From Paludibacter sp963678465 (lineage in GTDB: Bacteria > Bacteroidota > Bacteroidia > Bacteroidales > Paludibacteraceae): a DNA stretch of 64,000 bases. Shown here piece by piece: positions 26,074 to 33,991 of the stretch; within the stretch, counting starts at the first letter, position 1; every line of letters begins with the position of its first letter. Position numbers and translations under genes: made by a program. The notes under the pieces are model-generated. The model was given only the letters and a program-made list of their open reading frames with translations. It was not told the DNA's origin and did not search any database. Location: NCBI GenBank assembly GCA_963678465.1, contig OY782858.1, positions 2,666,001-2,730,000 on the forward strand. The letters run 5' to 3'.

Positions 26074-27246
26074 ATGCAATTTTCAGCAATCATAGGACAA
26101 CAAGCTATAAAAGATCGCTTTATACGTACAGTAAAAGAGCAACGGATTCCTCATGCTCAACTGCTTCGTGGCCCCGAAGGAATCGGCAAGCTGTCTCTCG
26201 CCATTGCATATGCTCAGTATATTTGCTGTGAAAACAGGCAGGATACCGACTCTTGCGGCGTTTGCCCTTCGTGCGTGAAATACAACAAACTGGCACATCC
26301 CGATTTACATTTTGTTTTTCCTGTCATTAAACCCGCCGGACGAAGCTCAGTCGTATGCGATGATTTCATTGCCGACTTCCGCGCAATGGTATTGGAAAAT
26401 AAACACTTTAGCATGAACGATTGGTACGCTCGCATTTCGGGGGATGCCAAGCAAGGCATGATTTACGCGAACGAAAGTCAGGAAATAATACGCAAACTGA
26501 ACCTAAAAACTTACGAATCGGAGTATAAAATAATGATTATATGGTTGCCCGAGAAAATGAATAATCAGTGCGCCAATAAGTTACTTAAAATACTTGAAGA
26601 ACCACCCGAAAAAACAGTTTTTCTTTTGGTATCCAATACTCCGGATGAAATTATAACAACAATTTTATCGCGCACACAACATATCAACATCCCCACACTA
26701 AGAGTGGATGATATAATGTTGACTTTACTTAATGACCCAAATTTGGAAATTACGCAACGCGATGCCGTGAATGTGGCGCGCATTTCGAATGGCAGCTATC
26801 TTTCGGCCCTTTCGGTGCTAAGCGAAGATGATGAAAATAAACAGAACTTTGAACGTTTCGTAATGATCATGCGTTTAGCTTGGCAAGTTGGAAACCGCAA
26901 AGATCATTCATCGCTTAAAATATTAAAAAAATGGTCGGACGAAATGGCTGCCGCTTCGGTCGGACGCGAACGTCAGAAAAATTTCCTGGCTTACGCTCAA
27001 AGGCTCACGCGTGAAAACTTTATTCTTAATCTGAACGAGCCCGAGTTGAATTACCTGACAAGCTACGAAACAGATTTTTCAAGAAAATTTTCGCCATTCA
27101 TCCACGAACGGAATGTAGAAGATCTGATGCTTGAATTTGCTTTGGCCGAACGTCATATCGAACAAAATGTGAATGCCAAAATGGTATTCTTCGATCTTGT
27201 TCTTAAAATAATTATGTTACTGAAAAGGCAACTAAGAGAAGGCTAA
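26074..27246 (+). CDS. holB: DNA polymerase III delta-prime subunit
   Basis: 390 aa clamp-loader subunit. The N-terminal AAA+ domain has RGPEGIGKLSLAIAYA (P-loop), a Cys cluster CGVCPSC typical of gamma/delta-prime zinc modules, and the KLLKILEEPPEKTVFLLVSN block with SRTQ sensor. I chose ATG 26074 (MQFSAIIGQQ) because family members begin with this helix and because the promoter -7 element lies between it and the in-frame ATG at 25990. It heads the holB-ricT-gldH-trmB run. Confidence 0.9.
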   Translation: MQFSAIIGQQAIKDRFIRTVKEQRIPHAQLLRGPEGIGKLSLAIAYAQYICCENRQDTDSCGVCPSCVKYNKLAHPDLHFVFPVIKPAGRSSVVCDDFIADFRAMVLENKHFSMNDWYARISGDAKQGMIYANESQEIIRKLNLKTYESEYKIMIIWLPEKMNNQCANKLLKILEEPPEKTVFLLVSNTPDEIITTILSRTQHINIPTLRVDDIMLTLLNDPNLEITQRDAVNVARISNGSYLSALSVLSEDDENKQNFERFVMIMRLAWQVGNRKDHSSLKILKKWSDEMAAASVGRERQKNFLAYAQRLTRENFILNLNEPELNYLTSYETDFSRKFSPFIHERNVEDLMLEFALAERHIEQNVNAKMVFFDLVLKIIMLLKRQLREG

Positions 27247-27335
27247 ACAAGCCAAAATGAACTAAAATTGTCTCATATTAAAAAAAATCAATATACACCC
27301 GCAGGCAATAACTCCTGCAAAATAAAAATAATACA

Positions 27336-28559
27336 ATGGATCAAACTCTCAATAGCGGCGGTGGCTGCATAACTAAAGGAGGCTGTGCCTGCAACTCGCG
27401 ACAAAAACTAAGCGTACACGACTGGCTGTCCGATTTGCCCGAAACAATCAAAGATACTGATTTTATTGAAGTTCAGTTTAAAAACACGCGCAAAGGCTAT
27501 TATCTGAACAGCACAAAAATAGCACTCGAAAAAGGAGATACGGTGGCCGTAGAGTCATCACCCGGGCATGATATTGGACAAGTAACACTCGTTGGGCGTT
27601 TGGTACTACTCCAGATGGCCAAAAACAACTTCAATCCCGAAAAAATGGAGGTGAAAAGGGTTTATCGAAAAGCCAAAGAAACCGACATTGAAAAATATAA
27701 CGAAGCCAAAGGCAAAGAACAACAAACCATGATCAAAGCCCGGCAGATAGCCGAAAACCTGAAGCTGAACATGAAAATTGGCGATGTTGAATTTCAGGGC
27801 GACGGGAACAAAGCTATTTTTTACTATATCGCCGATGAGCGTGTTGACTTCAGGCAATTGATTAAGGTTTTTGCCGAAACTTTCAGAATACGTATTGAAA
27901 TGAAACAAATTGGCGCCCGTCAGGAAGCCGGACGTATCGGTGGTATAGGCTCTTGCGGACGCGAATTGTGCTGTTCAGGTTGGATGACCAGCTTCAACTC
28001 GGTATCCACAACAGCAGCTCGTACACAGGACATTTCGCTTAACCCACAGAAATTGGCCGGACAATGCGGTAAGTTGAAATGCTGTATGAATTATGAATTA
28101 GACTCTTATACTGATGCAATTAAGGATTTCCCGTCCCGTGAAATGCATCTCGAAACGCGCGACAACACCTACTATCATTTTAAAACAGATGTTTTCAAAG
28201 GTTTGATTTCTTATTCTACTTCACAGAATTTTGGTGCCAACATAATCACAATTTCCACCGAAAGGGCAAAAGAAGTTATGACTATGAATAAAAAAGGTTT
28301 AAAACCTGATGTACTTGAGGATTTTACAGACGATGAGAAAAAACCGATAAATGTAAATTACGAAAACGGTGTGGGTCAAGACAGCTTGACACGCTTCGAC
28401 ACCAGTAAAAAGAGCTCGGGTAAATCGAATAACAAAAAGAACAATCGTCCTCAGCTTGCAAAACCAACAAAACCCGGCAACGAAAATGCACAAGTGAGTA
28501 CGAAGAAGAACAATGAAACTAAGAAAAATCCTCCAAAGCTGATAAAGAAAAATGAATAA
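27336..28559 (+). CDS. ricT: PSP1/RicT-family iron-sulfur protein
   Basis: 407 aa. The PSP1 C-terminal domain contains SCGRELCC (near residue 208) and QCGKLKCC (near residue 246), the cysteine motifs that in B. subtilis RicT help bind [4Fe-4S] clusters of the RicA-RicF-RicT complex, which affects RNA processing. Oddities are an extra N-terminal Cys cluster (CITKGGCAC, residues 11-19) and a long Lys/Asn-rich tail (about residues 350-407). No RicA or RicF partner is nearby. It overlaps gldH by 8 bp. Its role in Bacteroidota is not established. Confidence 0.85.
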   Translation: MDQTLNSGGGCITKGGCACNSRQKLSVHDWLSDLPETIKDTDFIEVQFKNTRKGYYLNSTKIALEKGDTVAVESSPGHDIGQVTLVGRLVLLQMAKNNFNPEKMEVKRVYRKAKETDIEKYNEAKGKEQQTMIKARQIAENLKLNMKIGDVEFQGDGNKAIFYYIADERVDFRQLIKVFAETFRIRIEMKQIGARQEAGRIGGIGSCGRELCCSGWMTSFNSVSTTAARTQDISLNPQKLAGQCGKLKCCMNYELDSYTDAIKDFPSREMHLETRDNTYYHFKTDVFKGLISYSTSQNFGANIITISTERAKEVMTMNKKGLKPDVLEDFTDDEKKPINVNYENGVGQDSLTRFDTSKKSSGKSNNKKNNRPQLAKPTKPGNENAQVSTKKNNETKKNPPKLIKKNE

Positions 28560-29034
28560 AAATATCCTGCAGAAATCGTTCATATTTACTTTAATGTTGG
28601 TCGCGTTTTTTGTGGTTTCATGTAACCAAAACGATGTTTTCTTCGAATACAAGACGGTTTGGCCCGAAGGTTGGAACAAAGACAGTGCATTAGTTTATAC
28701 TGTAAACATAACCGATGCTAACGCCAAATACAATGTATACATAAACACAAGAAACGGAGGAGAATATCCACATCAAAACTTGTGGCTTTTCATTTCTAAA
28801 TGGAGTCCAGACAGTATTTTAACGAAAGATACCATCGACTTTTACCTGGCCGATCAACGTGGAAAATGGCTAGGTTCGGGCGTAGGGCAGACCTTCGAAA
28901 TGCCTGTATTGTATCTCGAAAATGTAAGTTTTCAGCAACCCGGAAACTATATTTTCAGCATAAAGCATGGAATGCGGGACTCATTACTTGTTGGACTGAA
29001 CGATGTAGGACTGAGAGTTGAGAAAAAGGAGTAG
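28552..29034 (+). CDS. gldH: GldH-family lipoprotein
   Basis: 160 aa. A signal peptide ends in a lipobox, VVSC (Cys24), followed by a beta-rich domain with DVFFEYKTV, WPEGWNKDSALVY and ENVSFQQPGNYIFSIKHGMR, typical of GldH. In Flavobacterium GldH is needed for gliding, but the family is widespread in non-gliding Bacteroidota, where its job is unknown; no other gld genes are in the window. The start overlaps ricT by 8 bp, so the two are coupled. Confidence 0.88.
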   Translation: MNKNILQKSFIFTLMLVAFFVVSCNQNDVFFEYKTVWPEGWNKDSALVYTVNITDANAKYNVYINTRNGGEYPHQNLWLFISKWSPDSILTKDTIDFYLADQRGKWLGSGVGQTFEMPVLYLENVSFQQPGNYIFSIKHGMRDSLLVGLNDVGLRVEKKE

Positions 29035-29058
29035 AAATAGCAAAATTTAAAATTAGAA

Positions 29059-29838
29059 GTGGGTAAAAATAAGTTGGCAAAATTTGCCGATATGGAAGAG
29101 TTTCCGCACGTTTTTCAAGTATCGTCGCATGATTTACGCGAAGGGCAACAGTTCGAAATGAAAGGGCAGTGGAACAAACAGTTTTTCAAAAACGACAATC
29201 CTATTGTACTTGAACTTGGCTGTGGCAAAGGCGAATACAGTATTGGGCTGGCACAACTATTTCCCGATAAAAATTTTATAGGAGTAGATATAAAAGGTGC
29301 CCGCTTATGGACAGGTGCAAAAGATGCGCTGGCAAAAAACTTACACAATGTAGCTTTTTTGAGAACGAACATAGAAATGATACATCATTTCTTTTCGGCT
29401 GGCGAAGTAAGCGAGATATGGCTTACTTTTCCGGATCCGCAAATGAAAAAAACAACCAAACGCCTGACGGCTACCAATTTTATAAATTCGTACCGACAAT
29501 TTCTAAAGCCCGGCGGATTGATTCATTTGAAAACCGACAGCAATTTTATGTTTACTTACACCTGCGAAATGGTGAAGTCAAACAATTTCGCTGTTAATTT
29601 TTCATCAAACGATTTGTATGCATCAGACCTTGTAGATCCGATTCTAAGCATAAAAACTTATTACGAGCAGCAATGGCTTGAACGTGGACTGACGATTAAA
29701 TACATTCAGTTCGTTATAGATCAGAATAATAACTTAATTGAACCCGACATCGAAATTGAACATGATGCTTACAGAAGCTTCGGCAGAAGTAAAAGACACA
29801 ACATGGACAACGAATCGATTAACAGTACGAAAGAATAA
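29059..29838 (+). CDS. trmB: tRNA (guanine-46-N7)-methyltransferase
   Basis: 259 aa. The SAM site is VLELGCGKGEYSIGLA, followed by FIGVDIKGARLW and the family motif TFPDPQMKKTTKRL. It makes m7G46 in the tRNA variable loop. The start is a GTG at 29059 (MGKNKLAKFADME), chosen because that N-terminus looks like the common one in Bacteroidota TrmB; the next Met is 11 codons on. It is 24 bp after gldH. Confidence 0.92.
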   Translation: MGKNKLAKFADMEEFPHVFQVSSHDLREGQQFEMKGQWNKQFFKNDNPIVLELGCGKGEYSIGLAQLFPDKNFIGVDIKGARLWTGAKDALAKNLHNVAFLRTNIEMIHHFFSAGEVSEIWLTFPDPQMKKTTKRLTATNFINSYRQFLKPGGLIHLKTDSNFMFTYTCEMVKSNNFAVNFSSNDLYASDLVDPILSIKTYYEQQWLERGLTIKYIQFVIDQNNNLIEPDIEIEHDAYRSFGRSKRHNMDNESINSTKE

Positions 29839-29999
29839 ACTTTAGCAAGGATAAAGTTGTTTCATTTTACAGTTTTCAATGTCGATTTACTAAAGGAAAC
29901 CGGGATACATGAAAGCCTTCTTTAAATTTGTAAGTAGTGAACATTGACTAAATAGAGTTTTGTCTTTATACTTCCATTTTTGTTTTTTTGAACTTTAAA

Positions 30000-30031
30000 T
30001 ATTAAACAATTCAACAGTTAAACGATTAAAC
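30000..30031 (+). repeat. Four tandem octamers just before mrp
   Basis: TATTAAAC, AATTCAAC, AGTTAAAC and GATTAAAC follow one another without gaps, ending 3 bp before the mrp ATG. The shared core is TTxAAC. They would lie in the 5' leader of mrp. The rest of the 196-bp trmB-mrp gap is AT-rich with no clear feature. Confidence 0.7.
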
Positions 30032-30034
30032 ATA

Positions 30035-31141
30035 ATGACATTATATCCGCAGTTAATCCTCGACGCATTAGTACATGTGCGTTACCCGGGCACCGGAAAG
30101 GACATTGTTTCGTCAGGAATGGTACAGGATAACATTCGTATCGATGGGAACAAAGTAAGCTTTTCGCTTGTATTCGATAAGCAAAACGATCCCTTTGCCA
30201 AATCTGTTGTAAAAGCAGCCGAACAAGCAATTCTCACTTATATAGGCGATGATATTGACATCAAAGGCAATATTATTGTGGAGATGAAAGAAGCGCCGAA
30301 ACCTAAATCAGCGCCCATTTTACCCGGAGTGAAGAACATCATTGCCGTATTTTCGGGCAAAGGTGGCGTTGGCAAATCTACAGTTTCGTCGAATCTTGCC
30401 ATTTCTCTTGCCAAACTGGGCTATAAAGTTGGGCTGTTGGATGCCGATATTCACGGACCATCGATGCCAAAAATGTTTGGTGTGGAAGATGCGCGACCAG
30501 ACATGGAGGAATTGAATGGGAAACAGGTATTGACTCCTGTCGAAAAATATGGAGTAAAACTCTTGTCCATTGGATTTTTCGTCGATCCTGAAAATGCACT
30601 TGTTTGGCGTGGTAGCATGGCAAGTAACGCGCTGAAACAATTAATAGTGGATGCTCACTGGGGCGAACTCGATTATTTTGTAATGGATTTACCCCCGGGA
30701 ACAGGAGATATACAGCTCACTTTGGTACAAACATTGGCTATTACCGGAGCTGTGGTGGTGACAACTCCGCAGGATGTGGCACTTGCCGATGCCCGCAAAG
30801 GAATAAATATGTTCATGGGCGAAAAAGTAAACGTTCCCGTGCTGGGACTTGTAGAGAACATGGCCTGGTTCACTCCCGCCGAATTGCCCGACAACAAATA
30901 CTATATTTTTGGGAGAGAAGGTGGAAAACGACTTGCTGCAGAATTCAATATTCCTCTGTTGGCTCAGATACCTTTGGTACAAAGCATTCGCGAACAGGGA
31001 GATGCAGGCCGACCGGTAGCTGTAGAAGAGGATACCATTTCATCTCTTGCCTTTAAAAATCTGGCTCTGAATGTAGTAGAACGAATTAATTTCAGAAACG
31101 AAAATTTAGATCCTACTCAAAAGGTAGAAATGCAAAGATAA
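30035..31141 (+). CDS. mrp: Mrp/NBP35-family iron-sulfur carrier ATPase
   Basis: 368 aa. An N-terminal DUF59/MIP18-type domain (residues 1-90) is followed by a deviant Walker A, FSGKGGVGKSTVSSNLA, and DADIHGPSMPKMFGV, DLPPGTGDIQLTL and a GLVENMAWF strand. The family loads or carries [4Fe-4S] clusters for apoproteins. The usual CxxC near the C-terminus is not visible: the corresponding stretch reads MAWFTPAELPDNKYYIFG without cysteines, so the cluster would have to be bound differently. Confidence 0.9.
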   Translation: MTLYPQLILDALVHVRYPGTGKDIVSSGMVQDNIRIDGNKVSFSLVFDKQNDPFAKSVVKAAEQAILTYIGDDIDIKGNIIVEMKEAPKPKSAPILPGVKNIIAVFSGKGGVGKSTVSSNLAISLAKLGYKVGLLDADIHGPSMPKMFGVEDARPDMEELNGKQVLTPVEKYGVKLLSIGFFVDPENALVWRGSMASNALKQLIVDAHWGELDYFVMDLPPGTGDIQLTLVQTLAITGAVVVTTPQDVALADARKGINMFMGEKVNVPVLGLVENMAWFTPAELPDNKYYIFGREGGKRLAAEFNIPLLAQIPLVQSIREQGDAGRPVAVEEDTISSLAFKNLALNVVERINFRNENLDPTQKVEMQR

Positions 31142-31185
31142 ACATTCTTTTTTTCGAACATAAAACCGCAATTCAACACTTTAAA

Positions 31186-31212
31186 TGCCCACAGCAATGT
31201 GGGTATTTTTTG
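31186..31212 (+). terminator. Terminator after mrp
   Basis: CCCACA, a 4-base loop and TGTGGG (31188-31203), followed by TATTTTTTG. Confidence 0.8.
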
Positions 31213-31240
31213 TTCGGCAAAGTTCTTTCTGAAACAACAG

Positions 31241-31273
31241 TTGCTTTTATGCTAAAAAAAATATTTATCTTTA
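31241..31273 (+). promoter_or_regulatory. Putative promoter of the acyl-CoA synthetase gene
   Basis: TTG (31241-31243), a 22-bp spacer and TATCTTTA (31266-31273, one mismatch to TAnnTTTG) lie about 40 bp before ATG 31315. They sit downstream of the in-frame ATG at 31210, which supports the later start. Confidence 0.5.
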
Positions 31274-31314
31274 CAGCTCATTTTTTTCCTGAAACAAAAA
31301 AATCACTTGATACG

Positions 31315-33219
31315 ATGAAACCAACCATTATTGATTTACTCAACCAAAGCGTTGAAAAGTACTCAGAAAATCCATTTCTGTGGGAGAAAGCCGATAAAGC
31401 ATTTGTGCCTACAAGCTATCGCGAAACCAAAGAGCAAACTCACGTGCTGGCGGCAGGTCTTTTGAAACTGGGAGTAACAAAGGGAGATAAAGTGGCTTTA
31501 CTTTCCGAAGGTCGCAACGCATGGATTATCGGCGAGCTAGCCATACTTCACACAGGCGCCGTAAATGTCCCTTTATCAATAAAGCTAGAAGAGAGTAATG
31601 ATTTAATATTCCGACTCATACACTCAGAAGCAAAGTACATAATGGTATCAGGAGGTCAGTTGAAAAAAATAAGAGCCATAGCAAATGCTCTCCCCGATAT
31701 TAAGAACATAATTATTTTTGATGAGCAAGTTGACTACGAGCCCAATGAAATATCGCTAACCCAACTTAAAAACTGGGGGAAAGATTTTCTGTCAAAAAAC
31801 CCTGATGCTGTAATAAAAAGTTCTATCTCACTACAGCCCGACGACATTGCCAATATAAGTTATACTTCGGGGACAACTGCCGACCCAAAAGGAATAATGC
31901 TCACCCACCGCAACTATACCGCCAATGTGGAGCAAGCCCTTACTTTAATGACAATTCCCCCCACTTTTCGTACCTTGATTATTTTACCGCTCGACCATTG
32001 TTTTGCACATGTAGCAGGGTTCTACAGCTTCATGGCTTCGGGAGCCAGCGTGGGAACGGTTCAAAATGGTAAAACAGGTCTTGAAACGCTTAAAAATATT
32101 CCTGTAAATATTAAAGAATTGCAACCCGATTTATTGTTGAGCGTACCGGCTTTGGCAAAAAATTTCAGAAAAAACATAGAAGGAAGCATTCGTGCAAAAG
32201 GACCTGTCATCAACTCCTTGTTTAAATGGGCACTTGAAATGTCGTATTCATACAACAAAGAAGGGCATAACAAAGGACGCGGACTACAACTTTTAAAGAA
32301 ACCGCTGCTTATGTTGTTCGACAAGATATTATTCACTAAGGTACGTGAGGCTTTTGGCGGGCATCTGAAATTTTTTATTGGTGGAGGCGCTTTACTCGAT
32401 ATCGATTTGCAGAGATTTTTCTACGCCATCGGAATACCTATGTATCAGGGATATGGCCTCAGTGAAGCTACACCTATTATTTCGTCGAATGGAGAAAAAC
32501 GCCATAAATTAGGTTCATCCGGTTATTTGGTTACCCCGATGGAACTTAAAATCTGCGATTCGGAGGGGAAAGAATTACCAAACTACGAAAAGGGCGAAAT
32601 TGTTATCAAAGGTGAGAATGTAATGGCCGGATATTATAAAAACGAGAAGGCCACAGCCGATACCATTAAAGAGGGTTGGTTGCATACCGGCGATATGGGC
32701 TATATGGACAATGATAAATTTCTTTACGTTGTGGGACGTTTTAAAAGTTTGTTGATATCGAGCGATGGAGAGAAGTACAGTCCGGAGGGCATAGAAGAGT
32801 CCTTGGCGGACAATTCGTATTTTATCGATCAGGTGGTTTTACACAACAATCAGGATCCATATACTTCGGCTTTGATAGTCATCAACAAAGAAGCATTGAA
32901 ACGTTATGTGCATCGAAAAAAACCGGAACTCGACTGGAATACGGATGAAGCCAGAGAAGTGGCTCTGAGCAAAGTACAACGAGAACTGAACGAATATAAA
33001 AAAGGAGGTAAATTTGAAGGAATGTTTCCGGAGCGTTGGCTGCCAGCAGCAGTGGCAGTAATCGGAGAGCCTTTTACCGAACAAAATGGATTGGTGAACA
33101 GCACAATGAAAATTATGCGTGGAAAAGTAGAAGAACGATATGCAGCACGCATCGAAAAATTATATCTTCCCGGAGCTAAAGAAATGATTAATCAAGACAA
33201 TTTGGATGAACTGAAATAA
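31315..33219 (+). CDS. Long-chain acyl-CoA synthetase (AMP-forming)
   Basis: 634 aa from ATG 31315 (MKPTIIDLLNQSVEKY), the start that matches related proteins; an in-frame ATG 105 bp upstream would add a hydrophobic extension that overlaps the mrp terminator. Adenylation motifs are SYTSGTTADPKGIMLTHRN, YQGYGLSEATPIIS and HTGDMGYMDNDKFLYVVGR. It activates fatty acids to acyl-CoA via acyl-AMP, with chain length unknown. The loop has ADP in place of the usual GxP. It is flanked by terminators on both sides. Confidence 0.87.
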   Translation: MKPTIIDLLNQSVEKYSENPFLWEKADKAFVPTSYRETKEQTHVLAAGLLKLGVTKGDKVALLSEGRNAWIIGELAILHTGAVNVPLSIKLEESNDLIFRLIHSEAKYIMVSGGQLKKIRAIANALPDIKNIIIFDEQVDYEPNEISLTQLKNWGKDFLSKNPDAVIKSSISLQPDDIANISYTSGTTADPKGIMLTHRNYTANVEQALTLMTIPPTFRTLIILPLDHCFAHVAGFYSFMASGASVGTVQNGKTGLETLKNIPVNIKELQPDLLLSVPALAKNFRKNIEGSIRAKGPVINSLFKWALEMSYSYNKEGHNKGRGLQLLKKPLLMLFDKILFTKVREAFGGHLKFFIGGGALLDIDLQRFFYAIGIPMYQGYGLSEATPIISSNGEKRHKLGSSGYLVTPMELKICDSEGKELPNYEKGEIVIKGENVMAGYYKNEKATADTIKEGWLHTGDMGYMDNDKFLYVVGRFKSLLISSDGEKYSPEGIEESLADNSYFIDQVVLHNNQDPYTSALIVINKEALKRYVHRKKPELDWNTDEAREVALSKVQRELNEYKKGGKFEGMFPERWLPAAVAVIGEPFTEQNGLVNSTMKIMRGKVEERYAARIEKLYLPGAKEMINQDNLDELK

Positions 33220-33223
33220 ACAT

Positions 33224-33270
33224 AAAAAACGAACCCGGAGACTTTTAAAAGTTTCCGGGTTCGTTTTTTT
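33224..33270. terminator. Bidirectional terminator between acyl-CoA synthetase and msrC
   Basis: AAAAAACGAACCCGGA (33224-33239) pairs with TCCGGGTTCGTTTTTT (33254-33269); an ACTTTTAAAAGT inner dyad extends the stem. It lies between convergent genes. Confidence 0.9.
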
Positions 33271-33285
33271 TCAATAAGATAATTT

Positions 33286-33771
33286 TTACAGGCGGGCAGT
33301 AATTAATCTGCAAATCCGTTCAAGGTATACTACATCCGTTTCATCAAGAACATCATAGCGCTCACTATCAACATCCAAAACACCGATTACCTCGCCTGCT
33401 TTATCGAAAATAGGTACTACAATCTCGGCTACCGACAAACTGCTACAGGCGATATGCCCTTTAAACTTTTCAACATCGGGTACTAACTGATTTTTAGCCT
33501 CTTTCCAAGCTGTTCCGCAAACCCCACGTCCATATTTAATGCGCGTACAGGCGATAGGACCCTGAAATGGTGCGAGCACAAGTTCATTGTCGTCGACCAT
33601 ATAAAAACCGACCCACCACCACGAGAATGCCTGATGCAAAGCTGCTGCAACATTGGCCAGATTGGCAGTTAAGTTCGTTTCAGTTGCGATAAGCGCATTG
33701 ATCTGCGGCAAAAGTTCTTCGTATTTTTGCTCTTTCGTTAAGTCTGCTGATATTTTTATTTCCTCTGCCAT
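33286..33771 (-). CDS. msrC: Free methionine-(R)-sulfoxide reductase (GAF domain)
   Basis: 161 aa from ATG 33771 (MAEEIKISAD). One GAF domain with C75, C85 and C109; the 10- and 24-residue spacings equal those of the E. coli enzyme's C84/C94/C118. WWWVGFYMV forms part of the substrate pocket. It reduces free Met-R-sulfoxide using thioredoxin. A longer reading from 33792 adds MLFKIVQ, but the promoter -7 element at 33797-33790 would place the transcript start inside that extension, so the shorter form is preferred. Confidence 0.9.
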   Translation of the reverse strand: MAEEIKISADLTKEQKYEELLPQINALIATETNLTANLANVAAALHQAFSWWWVGFYMVDDNELVLAPFQGPIACTRIKYGRGVCGTAWKEAKNQLVPDVEKFKGHIACSSLSVAEIVVPIFDKAGEVIGVLDVDSERYDVLDETDVVYLERICRLITARL

Positions 33772-33789
33772 TTGTACAATTTTGAACAG

Positions 33790-33822
33790 CAAAAATAATC
33801 CTTTGTTTTATAAAAATTACAA
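33790..33822 (-). promoter_or_regulatory. Promoter of msrC
   Basis: On the minus strand TTG (33822-33820), a 22-bp spacer and TATTTTTG (33797-33790). Confidence 0.6.
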
Positions 33823-33890
33823 TTTACACAATCTATCCTAGCTAAAACTTGAAGGTTTAACATTTATTTATCGAAAAACAATAAAATTAT

Positions 33891-33921
33891 TTTGTGTGTT
33901 GAGAAATTATACTTTTCTTTG
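33891..33921 (+). promoter_or_regulatory. Putative promoter of the M16 peptidase gene
   Basis: TTTG (33891-33894), a 19-bp spacer and TTTCTTTG (33914-33921; TT instead of TA). About 70 bp of leader precede ATG 33992. Confidence 0.5.
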
Positions 33922-33991
33922 TGAATTATTTTACAATAATACCTGTCCATTAAATTATTTACCGACACAAATTATTAACAAAATTGCAAAA

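Noticed and set aside
28552..29034. Evidence for gliding motility because of gldH
   Set aside because: GldH is widespread in non-gliding Bacteroidota and no other gld or spr genes are visible here.
31210..31314. In-frame upstream start for the acyl-CoA synthetase
   Set aside because: It overlaps the mrp terminator and a promoter-like element; family proteins begin near MKPTIIDLL.
33896..33991. In-frame upstream start for the M16 peptidase
   Set aside because: It would bury a clear signal peptide 32 residues from the N-terminus and overlaps the likely promoter.
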